64,000 nucleotides of DNA from Pseudomonas protegens. Lineage in GTDB: Bacteria > Pseudomonadota > Gammaproteobacteria > Pseudomonadales > Pseudomonadaceae. Positions 7,943-18,100 of the stretch are shown in pieces. The first letter of the stretch is position 1; each line of letters begins with the position of its first letter. The notes under the pieces were generated by a model. The model saw nothing but the letters and a program-made list of their open reading frames with translations. It ran no database searches and was not told where the DNA came from. The position numbers were made by a program, and so were the translations under genes. Location of the stretch: NCBI RefSeq assembly GCF_013407925.2, contig NZ_CP060201.1, positions 5,503,001 to 5,567,000 on the forward strand, written 5' to 3'.

Positions 7943-9073
7943 ATGAACCGCCGCTCCCTGTTACCCCTGGCCATGGCCCTGCTGATGTTTCCGCAGATCG
8001 CCCAGACCCTCTACAGCCCGGCCTTGAACGACCTTGGCCGGGCCTTTGGCGTGGCCCCGGCACAGGCGGCCCAGAGCCTTTCGGTGTTTGTCCTGGGCTT
8101 TGCCCCGGGGGTGTTGCTCTGGGGCCGGGTGAGTGATCGCTGGGGCCGGCGCCCGGCCTTGCTCGGCGGTCTGGCGCTGTATGCCCTGGCGCTGGGGCTG
8201 GAGTTGCAGGTGCAGCGTTTCAGCGCGCTGTTGCTGTGCCAGGCCCTGGCGGCCCTGGGCGCGGCGGCGGGCTCGGTGGTGACCCAGACCCTGCTGCGCG
8301 ACCTGTTTCGCGGTGGCGAGCTGGTGCGGGTGTTTTCCCTGGTGGGCATGCTGCTGGCGGCGAGCCCGGCGATTGGCCTGTTCAGCGGCTCCGCGCTGGT
8401 GCACGCCTGGGGTTACCGGGGCGCCCTGACCGGCTTGTTGCTGCTGGCCCTGGCCTTGCTCGGCTGGTGCGCCCGGGCCTTGCCGGAAACCCGTCCGCCG
8501 GCGCAGCCCCGGGTGCCCCTGGTCGCGACCCTGTGGCAAATGCTCGGCGATCCGGGCATCTGGCGGTCGGCGCTGCTGGTGGCGCTGTTCAATATTGCGC
8601 TGCTCAGCTACTACAGCCTCGGGCCATTCCTGTTTCGCGATCTGGGGCAGGACGAGCCAGGGTTCGGCTACAGCGGCGTGGCCCTGGCCCTGGCTTCCGG
8701 GTTGGGCGCCTGGCTCAACCGCCGGCTGTTGGGCCGTGGCTGGAACAGTGCAACCCTGCTGCGGCTGGCGGCCCTGGCGGTGACCGTCGGCGGCCTCGGG
8801 GTGACGGCCTTGCAGCACAGCCTGTGGCTGGTGCTGCCGATGCTCGGGGTGGTGCTGGGCTTTGGCCTGGCGATCCCGAACATTCTCGGCTCGGCCCTGG
8901 CGGCCTACAGCGACCGGCTGGGCAGTGCCGGGGCCTGGTTCGGCCTGTTCTATTACCTGCTGATCGGTGCCGGCCTGCTGCTGGTGGGCTGGGGACAGGC
9001 CCTGGGCCCGAGCCTTGGCCTGTGCGGTGTGGCGGCCTTGCTGCTGTGCCTGGGCGCGGGCCGCTGCCGATGA
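7943..9073 (+). CDS. MFS transporter, Bcr/CflA-like drug exporter
   Basis: The 376-residue protein has about 12 hydrophobic segments and the MFS loop motif GRVSDRWGRRPALLGG after the second one. The N-terminal pattern QIAQTLYSPALNDLGRAFGV is typical of the Bcr/CflA branch of proton-driven exporters. Its start lies about 100 bases from the divergent AraC gene, which is the probable regulator. The substrate is unknown. The opposite strand contains long open frames that are composition artefacts. Confidence 0.85.
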   Translation: MNRRSLLPLAMALLMFPQIAQTLYSPALNDLGRAFGVAPAQAAQSLSVFVLGFAPGVLLWGRVSDRWGRRPALLGGLALYALALGLELQVQRFSALLLCQALAALGAAAGSVVTQTLLRDLFRGGELVRVFSLVGMLLAASPAIGLFSGSALVHAWGYRGALTGLLLLALALLGWCARALPETRPPAQPRVPLVATLWQMLGDPGIWRSALLVALFNIALLSYYSLGPFLFRDLGQDEPGFGYSGVALALASGLGAWLNRRLLGRGWNSATLLRLAALAVTVGGLGVTALQHSLWLVLPMLGVVLGFGLAIPNILGSALAAYSDRLGSAGAWFGLFYYLLIGAGLLLVGWGQALGPSLGLCGVAALLLCLGAGRCR

Positions 9074-9125
9074 ATCCGGGGTTTGCGACACACGGTCGCC
9101 CCGGATGCCGCGAAGGGGCCATTGT

Positions 9126-9139
9126 TTGACCATGATCAA
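9126..9139. promoter_or_regulatory. Anr/FNR-type box upstream of the alcohol dehydrogenase
   Basis: The sequence TTGAC-CATG-ATCAA differs at one position from the FNR/Anr consensus TTGAT-N4-ATCAA. It is centred about 90 bases upstream of the dehydrogenase ATG. Low-oxygen activation of that gene is inferred. Confidence 0.65.
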
Positions 9140-9221
9140 GCCGCTGCCCGGCGCATCCGCGCAGCCTGTCGGCTGATCCGTGCAATGGCGCACCCCCTTC
9201 CCGCAAATGGAGAACGGCAAC

Positions 9222-10295
9222 ATGGCCAAGATGAAAGCCGCGGTATTCGTGGAAAAGAACCGCATCGTCCTGGAAGACAAGGACATCCCCGAAATCGGTC
9301 CGCTGGACGCCCTGGTGCGCATCACCACCACCACGATCTGCGGCACCGACGTGCACATCCTGCGGGGCGAGTATCCGGTGGCCAAGGGCCTGACCATCGG
9401 CCACGAGCCGGTGGGCGTGATCGAGCGCCTGGGCTCCCAGGTCCGTGGTTTCCATGAGGGCCAGCGGGTGATCGCCGGGGCCATCACCCCCAGCGGCCAG
9501 AGCTACGCCTGCCTGTGTGGCTGTGGCTCCCAGGACGGCCCGGACACCCGCCACGGCTTTCGCGCCACCGGCGGCTGGAAGTTCGGCAACACCATCGACG
9601 GCTGCCAGGCCGAATACGTGCGGGTGCCGGACGCCCTGGCCAACCTGTGCCCGATCCCCGACGGCCTGAGCGACGAGGAAGTGCTGATGTGCCCGGACAT
9701 CATGTCCACCGGCTTCTCCGGCGCCGAGCGCGCCGAAGTCAATATCGGCGACAGCGTGGCGGTGTTCGCCTTGGGCCCCATCGGCCTGTGCGCGGTGGCC
9801 GGGGCCCGGCTCAAGGGCGCCACCACCATCATCGGCGTCGACACCGTGGCCGCGCGCCTGAGCGTGGCGCGCGGGCTGGGGGCGACCCATGTGGTGGACT
9901 TCAAGCAGGGCGACGTGGTCAAGCAGATCATGGACCTCACCGACGGCCGCGGGGTCGATGTGTCGATCGAGGCCCTGGGCACCCAGGGCACCTTCGAATC
10001 GGCGCTGCGGGTGCTGCGTCCGGGGGGCAAGCTGTCGAGCCTGGGGGTCTACTCCAGTGATCTGCGCATCCCTGTGGATGCCTACGCCGCCGGCCTCGGC
10101 GACCTGAGCATCCTCAGCACCCTGTGCCCCGGCGGCAAGGAGCGCATGCGCCGGCTGATGGAGGTGGTCGCCAGTGGCCAGGTCGACCTCAAGCCCCTGG
10201 TCACTCACCGCTTCAAGCTCGATGACATCGAGGCCGCCTACGAGCTGTTCGCCAGCCAGCGCGACGGCGTCATGAAAATCGCCATCACGCCATGA
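9222..10295 (+). CDS. Zinc-dependent medium-chain alcohol dehydrogenase
   Basis: The 357-residue protein starts at MAKMKAAVF after GGAGAACGG. It shows the MDR zinc site (TICGTDVHIL, GHEPVGVIE), a Cys-rich structural-zinc-like segment (CLCGCG) and a Rossmann nucleotide-binding region (VAVFALGPIGLCAVAGARL). The overall pattern resembles the class of NADP-dependent secondary alcohol dehydrogenases rather than horse-liver-type enzymes. An Anr-like box lies upstream and a universal stress protein follows 89 bases downstream with its own box. A role in anaerobic redox balancing is therefore inferred. The natural alcohol is unknown. Confidence 0.87.
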   Translation: MAKMKAAVFVEKNRIVLEDKDIPEIGPLDALVRITTTTICGTDVHILRGEYPVAKGLTIGHEPVGVIERLGSQVRGFHEGQRVIAGAITPSGQSYACLCGCGSQDGPDTRHGFRATGGWKFGNTIDGCQAEYVRVPDALANLCPIPDGLSDEEVLMCPDIMSTGFSGAERAEVNIGDSVAVFALGPIGLCAVAGARLKGATTIIGVDTVAARLSVARGLGATHVVDFKQGDVVKQIMDLTDGRGVDVSIEALGTQGTFESALRVLRPGGKLSSLGVYSSDLRIPVDAYAAGLGDLSILSTLCPGGKERMRRLMEVVASGQVDLKPLVTHRFKLDDIEAAYELFASQRDGVMKIAITP

Positions 10296-10313
10296 CCCGC
10301 GCACCGGGTGGCC

Positions 10314-10327
10314 TTGATGCATATCAA
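10314..10327. promoter_or_regulatory. Perfect Anr/FNR box upstream of the universal stress protein gene
   Basis: TTGAT-GCAT-ATCAA matches the FNR/Anr consensus exactly. It is centred about 64 bases before the ATG, which would place it near -41.5 of a transcript start at about 10362, the class II activation position. Confidence 0.8.
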
Positions 10328-10384
10328 GGCGCCCGGGCCCGTCTGCCTCGACACTTTGGCCATTACCGTCCAAGGAGGTTCACC

Positions 10385-11296
10385 ATGAGCCAGTACCAGC
10401 GCCTGCTGCTGATTGCCGATCCCCAGCAGCACCAATCCCCCGCGGCTCGTCGCGCCGCCGCCCTGGCCCAGGCCACTGGCGCAGCGCTGCATGCCCTGGT
10501 GTTCGTCGAACCGCCAGCGCGCACCTACCTGTGGGAAGAACACCTGGAAGACAGCGAACGCCAGGCCTACCTGCAACGCCATGAACGCTGGTTGCAGGTG
10601 GAGGCCGAATGGATGCGCGAGCAGGGCGTCGAGGTCACCACCCAGGTGATCTGGAGCACCCAGGTGCTCAAGGACATGCTGGCCTACATCGACGAGTTCC
10701 AGCCCGACCTGCTGATCAAGGACGTGACCTTGGAATCGGCCCTCAAGCGGGTCTTCGTCACCCCCCTGGATTGCCACCTGCTGCGCGAGGCACCGGTGCC
10801 GGTGCACCTGGTCAACGACGCCCCGCACAAACTGCCCCGGCGCATCGTCGCCGCCGTCGACCCGGCCCAGTCCGACACCCAGATCCGCGGCCTCAATGGC
10901 CTGATCATCCAGACCGCCAACGCCTTGGCCCTGCAATGCGATGCCCAGCTGCACCTGCTGTATGCCTACGACCTGATGCCGATGCTCGATGGCGTGGCGC
11001 CAGTGGCGTCCACCGCCTGGAGCGTCAACTGCCTGGACGAGCTGCGCGAGTCCCTGCACAAGGAGTTCGAACGCCTGGGCGATGAATACAACGTGCCCCA
11101 GGAATTTCGCCACTTCATCATGGGCCCGCCGGTGCCGGGCATTGCCCAGTTTGTCGACGAGTACCTGGTGGACGTGGTGGTCATGGGCACCGTGCACCGC
11201 ACCGGCTTTGGCCGGCTGATCGGCAGCACCACCGAGCGTGCCCTGTACTCGATGCCGGGCAGCATCCTGGCGGTGAAGGCGCTGAGCCCGAACTGA
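10385..11296 (+). CDS. Tandem universal stress protein (UspE-like)
   Basis: The 303-residue protein contains two consecutive Usp domains, about residues 1-145 and 155-303. The second has the ATP-binding pattern GTVHRTGFGRLIGSTTERAL; the first lacks a clear version of it. The start codon follows a very good ribosome binding site (AAGGAGG). A perfect Anr box upstream predicts induction under oxygen limitation, as known for several Pseudomonas Usp proteins that support anaerobic survival. It is convergent with a Crp/Fnr-family regulator. Confidence 0.9.
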   Translation: MSQYQRLLLIADPQQHQSPAARRAAALAQATGAALHALVFVEPPARTYLWEEHLEDSERQAYLQRHERWLQVEAEWMREQGVEVTTQVIWSTQVLKDMLAYIDEFQPDLLIKDVTLESALKRVFVTPLDCHLLREAPVPVHLVNDAPHKLPRRIVAAVDPAQSDTQIRGLNGLIIQTANALALQCDAQLHLLYAYDLMPMLDGVAPVASTAWSVNCLDELRESLHKEFERLGDEYNVPQEFRHFIMGPPVPGIAQFVDEYLVDVVVMGTVHRTGFGRLIGSTTERALYSMPGSILAVKALSPN

Positions 11297-11329
11297 AATC
11301 CCCGCCTTGACCCCCGGCCGCGGCGAGCT

Positions 11330-12103
11330 TCAGCCCGGCTCGCTGCCCTGGCTGCCGGGCAGGTACGGCAGCAGCCGTGCGGTTTCCTTGCGCACCACCG
11401 CGTAGCACTCGCAACTGAGCTGTTCCAGGCGAGGCCGGTCGAGGACGCTGATGCGTCCGCGGCTGTACTCGATGATGCCCTGGCGCTGCAGTTTGCCGGC
11501 GGCCTCGGTGACCCCTTCACGGCGCACCCCGAGCATGTTGGCGATCAACTCCTGGGTCATCACCAGTTGGTTGCCCGGCAGGCGGTCCAGGGACAGCAAC
11601 AGCCAGCGGCACAGTTGCTGGTCGATGGAATGATGGCGGTTGCACACCGCGGTCTGGGCCATCTGGGTGATCAGCGACTGGGTGTAGCGCAGCATCAGCA
11701 GGAGCATCTCGCCGTGGCGGTTGAACTCGTCCTTGAGACGCTGCCCCGGCAGGCGCAAGGCATGCCCGGCGCTCTGCACGATGGCCCGGCTGGTGGTGCT
11801 CTCGCCGCCCATGACCAGGGACACCCCCACCAGCCCTTCGTTGCCCACCACGGCGATTTCCGCCGAAGCGCCGTTCTCCATCAGGTACAGCAGCGACACC
11901 ACCGCGTCCGTGGGGAAATACACGTGACGCGGGATATCCCCGGACTCGTAGAGCACCTGGCCCAGGCTCAGGGCCACCGGCTTGAGATGGGGCAGCAGGC
12001 GCTCCTGCACCGCGGCCGGCAGTGCATTGAGCAAGTGGTTGGGCCCGAGCCCAAGGTTGTCGAACATCTCAGAACCACCGGATGGCAAGGCGTCAGCGCT
12101 CAC
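11330..12103 (-). CDS. Crp/Fnr-family regulator without an Fe-S cysteine cluster
   Basis: The protein is about 257 residues: a cyclic-nucleotide-binding-like beta-barrel (VLYESGDIPRHVYFPTDAVVSLLYLMENG) followed by a Crp-type winged helix (VMTQELIANMLGVRREGVTEAAGKL). The N-terminus lacks the cysteine set that binds 4Fe-4S in FNR/Anr, so it is not the oxygen sensor acting on the neighbouring boxes. The start is uncertain: GTG at 12103, or ATG at 12067 giving MFDNLG. The ligand is unknown. Confidence 0.82.
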   Translation of the reverse strand: MSADALPSGGSEMFDNLGLGPNHLLNALPAAVQERLLPHLKPVALSLGQVLYESGDIPRHVYFPTDAVVSLLYLMENGASAEIAVVGNEGLVGVSLVMGGESTTSRAIVQSAGHALRLPGQRLKDEFNRHGEMLLLMLRYTQSLITQMAQTAVCNRHHSIDQQLCRWLLLSLDRLPGNQLVMTQELIANMLGVRREGVTEAAGKLQRQGIIEYSRGRISVLDRPRLEQLSCECYAVVRKETARLLPYLPGSQGSEPG

Positions 12104-12135
12104 TCAGGGTAGTCCAGGGCGTTGCCCGCTGTCTG

Positions 12136-15100
12136 TCATGGCGCCGGCTCGGTGATGACCGCTGTCGGGGAATGCCCGGTCTGCGGGGGCGCGGCGCTGA
12201 CGGGCCAGGTCAGTAGCACCTGGCGCGTAATGCCGTCGTCCAGCAGTGGTATGGCCAGATCCGGCAGCGGCCGGCCGTCCAGGCTCAGGCTGAGGGGGGC
12301 GCCGGGGCTCTGGCGCACGTCGATGTGGTAGAGCGTTTCGCCAAACCGGTAGTCCAGGCTGTAGCCCGGCCAATGAGCCGGGATCACCGGCTCGATGAAC
12401 AGCTGCTCGCCTTCGCGACGCAGCCCCAGCAACGACTCGACGATCAGCCGGTACATCCAGCCCGCCGAGCCGGTGTACCAGCTCCAGCCGCCGCGCCCGG
12501 TGTGGGGTGCCACGCCATAGACATCGGCCGCCACCACATAGGGCTCGACCCGGTAGGTGGCCACCTGCTCGGCGCTGCGTCGACTGGCCGGGTTGATCAT
12601 GTGCAGCAGTTCCCAGGCCCGGGCGCTGTCCCCCAGGCGGGCGAAGGCCATGCTGGCCCAGACTGCCGCGTGGGTGTACTGGCCACCGTTCTCCCGCACC
12701 CCGGGCACGTAGCCCTTGATATAGCCCGGGTCCAGCGGGCTGTGGGCGAACGGTGGGTCCAGCAGCAGCACCACGCCGCTGCCCCGGCGTACCAGGTGCC
12801 GGTCCAGGGAGTCCATGGCCTGGTGCTGGCGGGCGTCGCTGGCGGCGGCGGACAGCACCGACCAGCTCTGGGCGATGGAGTCGATGCGGCATTCCTGGTT
12901 GTCGGCGGAGCCCAGGAGCTGACCGTCATCGAACCAGGCGCGGCGATACCACTGTCCGTCCCAGGCCTGGCTGTCGAGGGCCGTGCGCAAGGCGAGGGCC
13001 TGCTCGCGGCAGGCCCGGGCGAAGGCCGGATCGGCATGCTGCTCGGCGGTCACGGCGAACCGCTGCAGCACCTCGTGGCTGAAGAACCCCAGCCACACGC
13101 TTTCCCCCAGGCCCCGTTCGCCGACCCGGTTCATGCCGTCGTTCCAGTCCCCGGTGCCCATCAGTGGCAAACCGTGGACGCCGCGCCGGCTGCCGTGCTC
13201 GATGGCCCGCTGACAGTGGCGGTAGAGGCTCTCCCGCAGCCCGCTGGCCTGGGGCAGGTCGTAGTAGGACTCTTCCCCGGGATTGAGCTGGCGACCTTCC
13301 AGGTAACCCACCTCGACCTCCAGCACGCTGCGATCGCCGGTGATCTGCACGTAGCGGCTGGTGGCCAGGGGCAGCCAGAGGAAGTCGTCGGAGCAGCCGG
13401 TGCGCACCCCGCGATTCTGCGGCGGGTGCCACCAGTGCTGCACGTCACCCTCGGGGTATTGGTGGGCGGCGCACAGCAGCAGGTGTTCGCGGGCCAGGGC
13501 CGGCTCGGCGTGGATCATCGCCATGCTGTCCTGCAACTGGTCGCGAAAACCGATGGCGCCGCCGGACTGGTAGAAACCGCTGCGGGCCCAGAAGCGGCAG
13601 GCGATGGTCTGGTACATCAGCCAGCCGTTGGCCATGACATCGATGGCCGGTTCCGGGGTGCGTACCTGAACGCTGCCCAGGCTGCGTCGCCAGTGCCGGT
13701 GCACCGCCTCAAGCTCGCTCTGGGCCATCTGGCTGCCGCGGTATTGCAGGACTCGCCGGGTCGCCGCCTTGGCGTCCGTTTCCGCCCCCAGGCGGAACAG
13801 CACCTCCTGGCTCTGGCCGTCGGCCAGTTCCACGGCGACCTGCATCGCCGCGCACGGGTCGAAGCCGGCGCCGGAGCGTCCGGACAAACGCCCGCGGGTC
13901 AAGGCCGCCGGCGCCGCAAGGCTGCCGTTGCGGCCGATGAACTCACTGCGATCGCCGGTGAAACTGCGCAGCGCCGAGTCGCTGTCGAGAAACGCCACAT
14001 GCCCGGAAAACTCCATGTTGTAGGGGTTGCGGGCGAACAGGGCGCCACTGACCGGATCGCTTTCAGTGACCACGTGCATGGCCGAACGGCCGCGCAATTC
14101 CCCCAGCACCCATTCCACGTAGCAGGTCACCGTCAGGCGCCGTGGCCGGCCGCTGCGGTTGCCGATCTTCAGCCGCGAGAACTTGATCGGCGCGTCCACC
14201 GCGACGTACACCGTCAGCTCGCTGTGGATGCCGTTCTCCTCATGCTCGAACACGCTGTAGCCAAAGCCGTGGCGGGTGCGGTAGCTGCCGCTGCCGGGGC
14301 AGGGCTGCGGGGTGGGCGACCAGACCTGGCCGCTGTCTTCGTCGCGCAGGTACAGGGCTTCGCCGCTGGGGTCGCTGACCGGGTCGTCGTGCCAGGGGCT
14401 GAGGCGGTATTCGTGGGCGTTTTCGCGCCAGCTGTAGGCGCCGCCGCTTTCCGAGATCACCGTGCCGAACTGCGGGTTGGCCAGCACGTTGGCCCAGGGT
14501 GCCGGGGTCGGTTGCCCGGGGTTGAGGCTGATCAGGTATTCGCGGCCGTCTTTGCTGAAGCCGCCGTAGGGCGTGTCCAGGATCAGTTCCGGCAGCGGCG
14601 CTGGCGGGGCACTGCCGGCCGGTTGCGGCAGGCGCACCAGGGGCGCCTCCAGGCGCGGCAGCGAGGGATCGGCGCGGCGCCGGTGGACCTGCTCGGCGAG
14701 GCTGCCGCGGCTGTCGCTGATCACGAGGCGCGCCACCGCCAGGATCAGGATGCGGTCTTCGCCGGACAGTTGCTGGGCCGGACGCACAAAGATGCCCCCG
14801 GGACGGTCGATCAGGCTGGCTTCGCTGCCGGAGGTCACCAGGCCCATGATCAGGTCCTGGAGCTGCTGGCGGTAGCCGACCTGATCCTCGTTCCAGATCA
14901 CCAGGTCCACCGCCAGGCCTTTCTGCCGCCAGTAGGCGTGGGCCTTGATCAGTTGCTGCACCAGAGTGATGTTGGCCAGATCGCCCACTTGCAAAAGGAC
15001 GATCGGCAGGTCGCCGGAAATGCCCTGGCCCCAGAGTCCGGACTGGCTGCGTCGGTTGGCCAGTAGCAGGCTGCTGTCGGCCCGCAGGCTGGCGTTGGCA

Positions 15101-18100
15101 TACAGCAGCGAGGCGGCCATCTGCTGGTACAGCCGGGCTTCGGCCAGGGACGCGTTGAGCTGGCGCAACAGCACCTGGCTGTGGGTCCAGGCCAGGTCGA
15201 AGACCCGGTCCGCCAGGTGTCGGTCGCGGTATTTGTGGATCAGTTGCAGGCAGTGTTCGCGGCTCTCGGCAACCCCGGTCACCAGGTCGATGGTGGCGCT
15301 CTGGCCGGGGTCGAGGGTGATCCGGCAGCGGATGGCGACGATCGGGTCGAGCACCGGCCCGGCGCTGCCCGAGAGCCGTTCGACCTGCGGGTCCAGGGCC
15401 TGGGGCGCGGCCAGATCGCGACCGCGACCAATAAAGCGCGCGCGGTCGGTTTCATAGGAGATGGCGTCAATGTCCACACCGTGCGCCGCCAGCAGGTGGC
15501 ACAGCCACGGCACCGGCTGCTCCTGAGCCCGTGGCCGACGGCTGCAGACGATGGCCTGCAGGCTGGGCAGCAGTTCGGTTTCGATGAACAGGTTGCTGAA
15601 GGCCGGGTGGGCCGCATCGCTCTGGGCCGGGGCCAGGACCACCTCGGCGTAGCTGGTGAGCTCGATGCTGCGGCGCCCCCGGGCCCGGTTGCACAGGTGC
15701 AGGCGGCGCAGTTCGATGGGGTCTTCGGGGGAGACGACGATTTCCAGATGGCTGTCGAAGTCCCGTTCACGCACCCGGAACTCGGCCCGGGCATCGGTGA
15801 AGATCGCCTCGAAATGCTCGGGGCGGCGGCGGGTCGGTTGGTAGGCCGCGGACCAGAAGTCGCCGCTGGCCACGTCCCGCAGGTAGCAGAACTGGCCCCA
15901 GTGATCGCGGGTCGGGTCTTCGTGCCAGCGGGTCACCGCCAGTTCGTTGCAGCGGCTGTAGCCGCCACCGGCGCTGCTGAGCATCAGGTGGTAGTGACCG
16001 TTGGACAGCAGCTGCACCGCCGGGCGCTTGCGGTCTGGGTCGGCGAACACCCGCAGTTTGTTTTCGTGGGCCCGGGCCGCTTCGTCGGCTTCTGGAGCAC
16101 CGGCGGCGTGCAGGTACTGGGCGGCGGTTTTCGGCACCCGTTCCTGCAGCAGCAGGGCGATGGCCTGGAACTGCGGATCGGATTCGAAGCGCCGTTGCAT
16201 GGGCTGGTCCAGCAGCAACCAGGCCAGGGCCAGCAGGCTCATGCCCTGGTGGTGGGCCATGAACGACTGCACCACCACCTGGTGCTGTCCCCGGGGCAGG
16301 CGCGACTCGGTGTAGTCCACCGCTTCATACAGGCCGAAGCGTCCCGCCAGCCCCAGCTGGGCGAGGCGCTGCAGATTCTGGCAGGCCGCCTGGTGCGCCA
16401 CCATCAATGCCAGGACGCTGGCGTAGGGCGCCACCACCCGCTCGGCGCCGAGGCCGCGCTTGAGCCCCAGGCCCGGCACGCCGAAGGCCCGGTACTGATA
16501 GTTGAACTGGCTGTCGAGGGTGTTGTAGCCCGACTCGGACACGCCCCAGGGCAGGCCCTGTTGCTGGCCGTACTCGATCTGCAGGGCCACCGCGGCGCGG
16601 CAGGTCTGGTCCAGCAGGGTGCCCTGGTAGCTGGGCATCACCAGCATCGGCATCAGGTACTCGAACATCGAGCCGGTCCAGGACAGCAGCACCGGGGTGC
16701 CGGCGCTGCTGGTCAGCAGGCGGCCGAGGGCGAACCAGCTTTCCTGGGGCAGTTGCCCCTGGGCGATGGCGACAAAGTGGGTCAGGCGCACTTCCGAGGC
16801 CAAGAGGTCGTAGTAGCCGGCATCCAGGCGGTGCTCTTCGGCGTTGTAGCCGATCACCAGCAAATGCCGGCGGGTGTCGTAGAGAAAGCCGAAGTCCATC
16901 TGCGCCATGGCGGTCACGCTTTCCAGCAGGCGGCCGGCGCAGTTGACGCGTTCCAGCGCCCGTTCGCGCACCGCGATGATCCGTTCACGGTGCATCGGCA
17001 GCCAGTAGTCCGGGTCCAGTTGCGCCAACTGGCGCCAGCTCAGGGTGCCGAAGCGGCGGCCGTCGGCCAGGGGCGGCAGGCAGCGCCAGTGCAGTTCGTC
17101 ATGCAGGTCCTGGCATTGCGCGACCAGTGCCGAGCGCCAGTAGCCCACATCGTCCGTGGTTGCGCCCGGGGCCTGGGTCGCGTCCTCGGCAATGCGTTGC
17201 AGCAGCCCGAGCAAGGCATCCGGGGCGACGTCCGCGTGCAGGCTCAGGTGCTCATGCACGGCGCGGGTTTCCAGGCGCCAGCGCAGCACCGGGGCGGTGT
17301 CCTGGCCGGCCGCCGTGAGGGCGTCCTGGAACACATCGAGGCTGTCCTGCAGGCCGTTGGCGATCTGCAGCAGGTCCGGCGGGCTGTCCACCAGGGCCTG
17401 CAGGCCGGGGCGCAGGGTCAGCAGCAGGCCTGCCAGGTTGCCGCTGTCCACGGTGGACACATAGCGCGGCGGCAGAGGTTGCAGGCTCTGGGTGTCGTAC
17501 CAGTTGTAGAAGTGCCCGCGATAACGTTCCAGGCGGCCCATGCTGGCCAGCATCTGCTCCAGGCGCTGCAACAGCCGCTGGCTGCTCAGGTAGCCGAAGT
17601 CGTGGGCCGTCAGGTGCGCCAGCAGGGCCAGTCCGAGGTTGGTCGGCGAGGTGCGATGGGCAACCCGGCGCTGGGGTTGTTCCTGCAGGTTGTCCGGGGC
17701 CAGCCAGTGGTCCTCGGGGCCGACGTACTGGTCGAAAAAGCCCCAGGTGCGACGGGCCAGACTGCGCAGAAAACGCCGCTGGGCGGCGGATGGCACGAAG
17801 GCCACCTGGCTCGCCGGGCGGCTCAGCCACCAGGCCAGGGCCGGCCCGGCCAGCCAGGCCAGGAGCAGCGGCGCGGCCATCAGCAGTTGCGGCTGCGGCC
17901 ACAGCAACCCCGCCAGCAGCAGGGCCAGCAGCGGGCCGATCCACATCCGTCGGTACAGTTGCAGCAGGCTGTCGTCCGGGCCGCGTTCGGCTTCCCGCGA
18001 GGGCTGCCATTGCAGGCGATAGTGTTTGCTGATGCCCATGCGCCACAGCGCGCGGCCCATGGCCTCCAGGCTGTAGGCGGCCTCATAGGGCAACCAGGCC

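Noticed and set aside
12325..15066. 913-codon open frame opposite the 3' end of ndvB
   Set aside because: Same composition artefact; no ribosome binding site or motif, and the minus-strand gene is certain.
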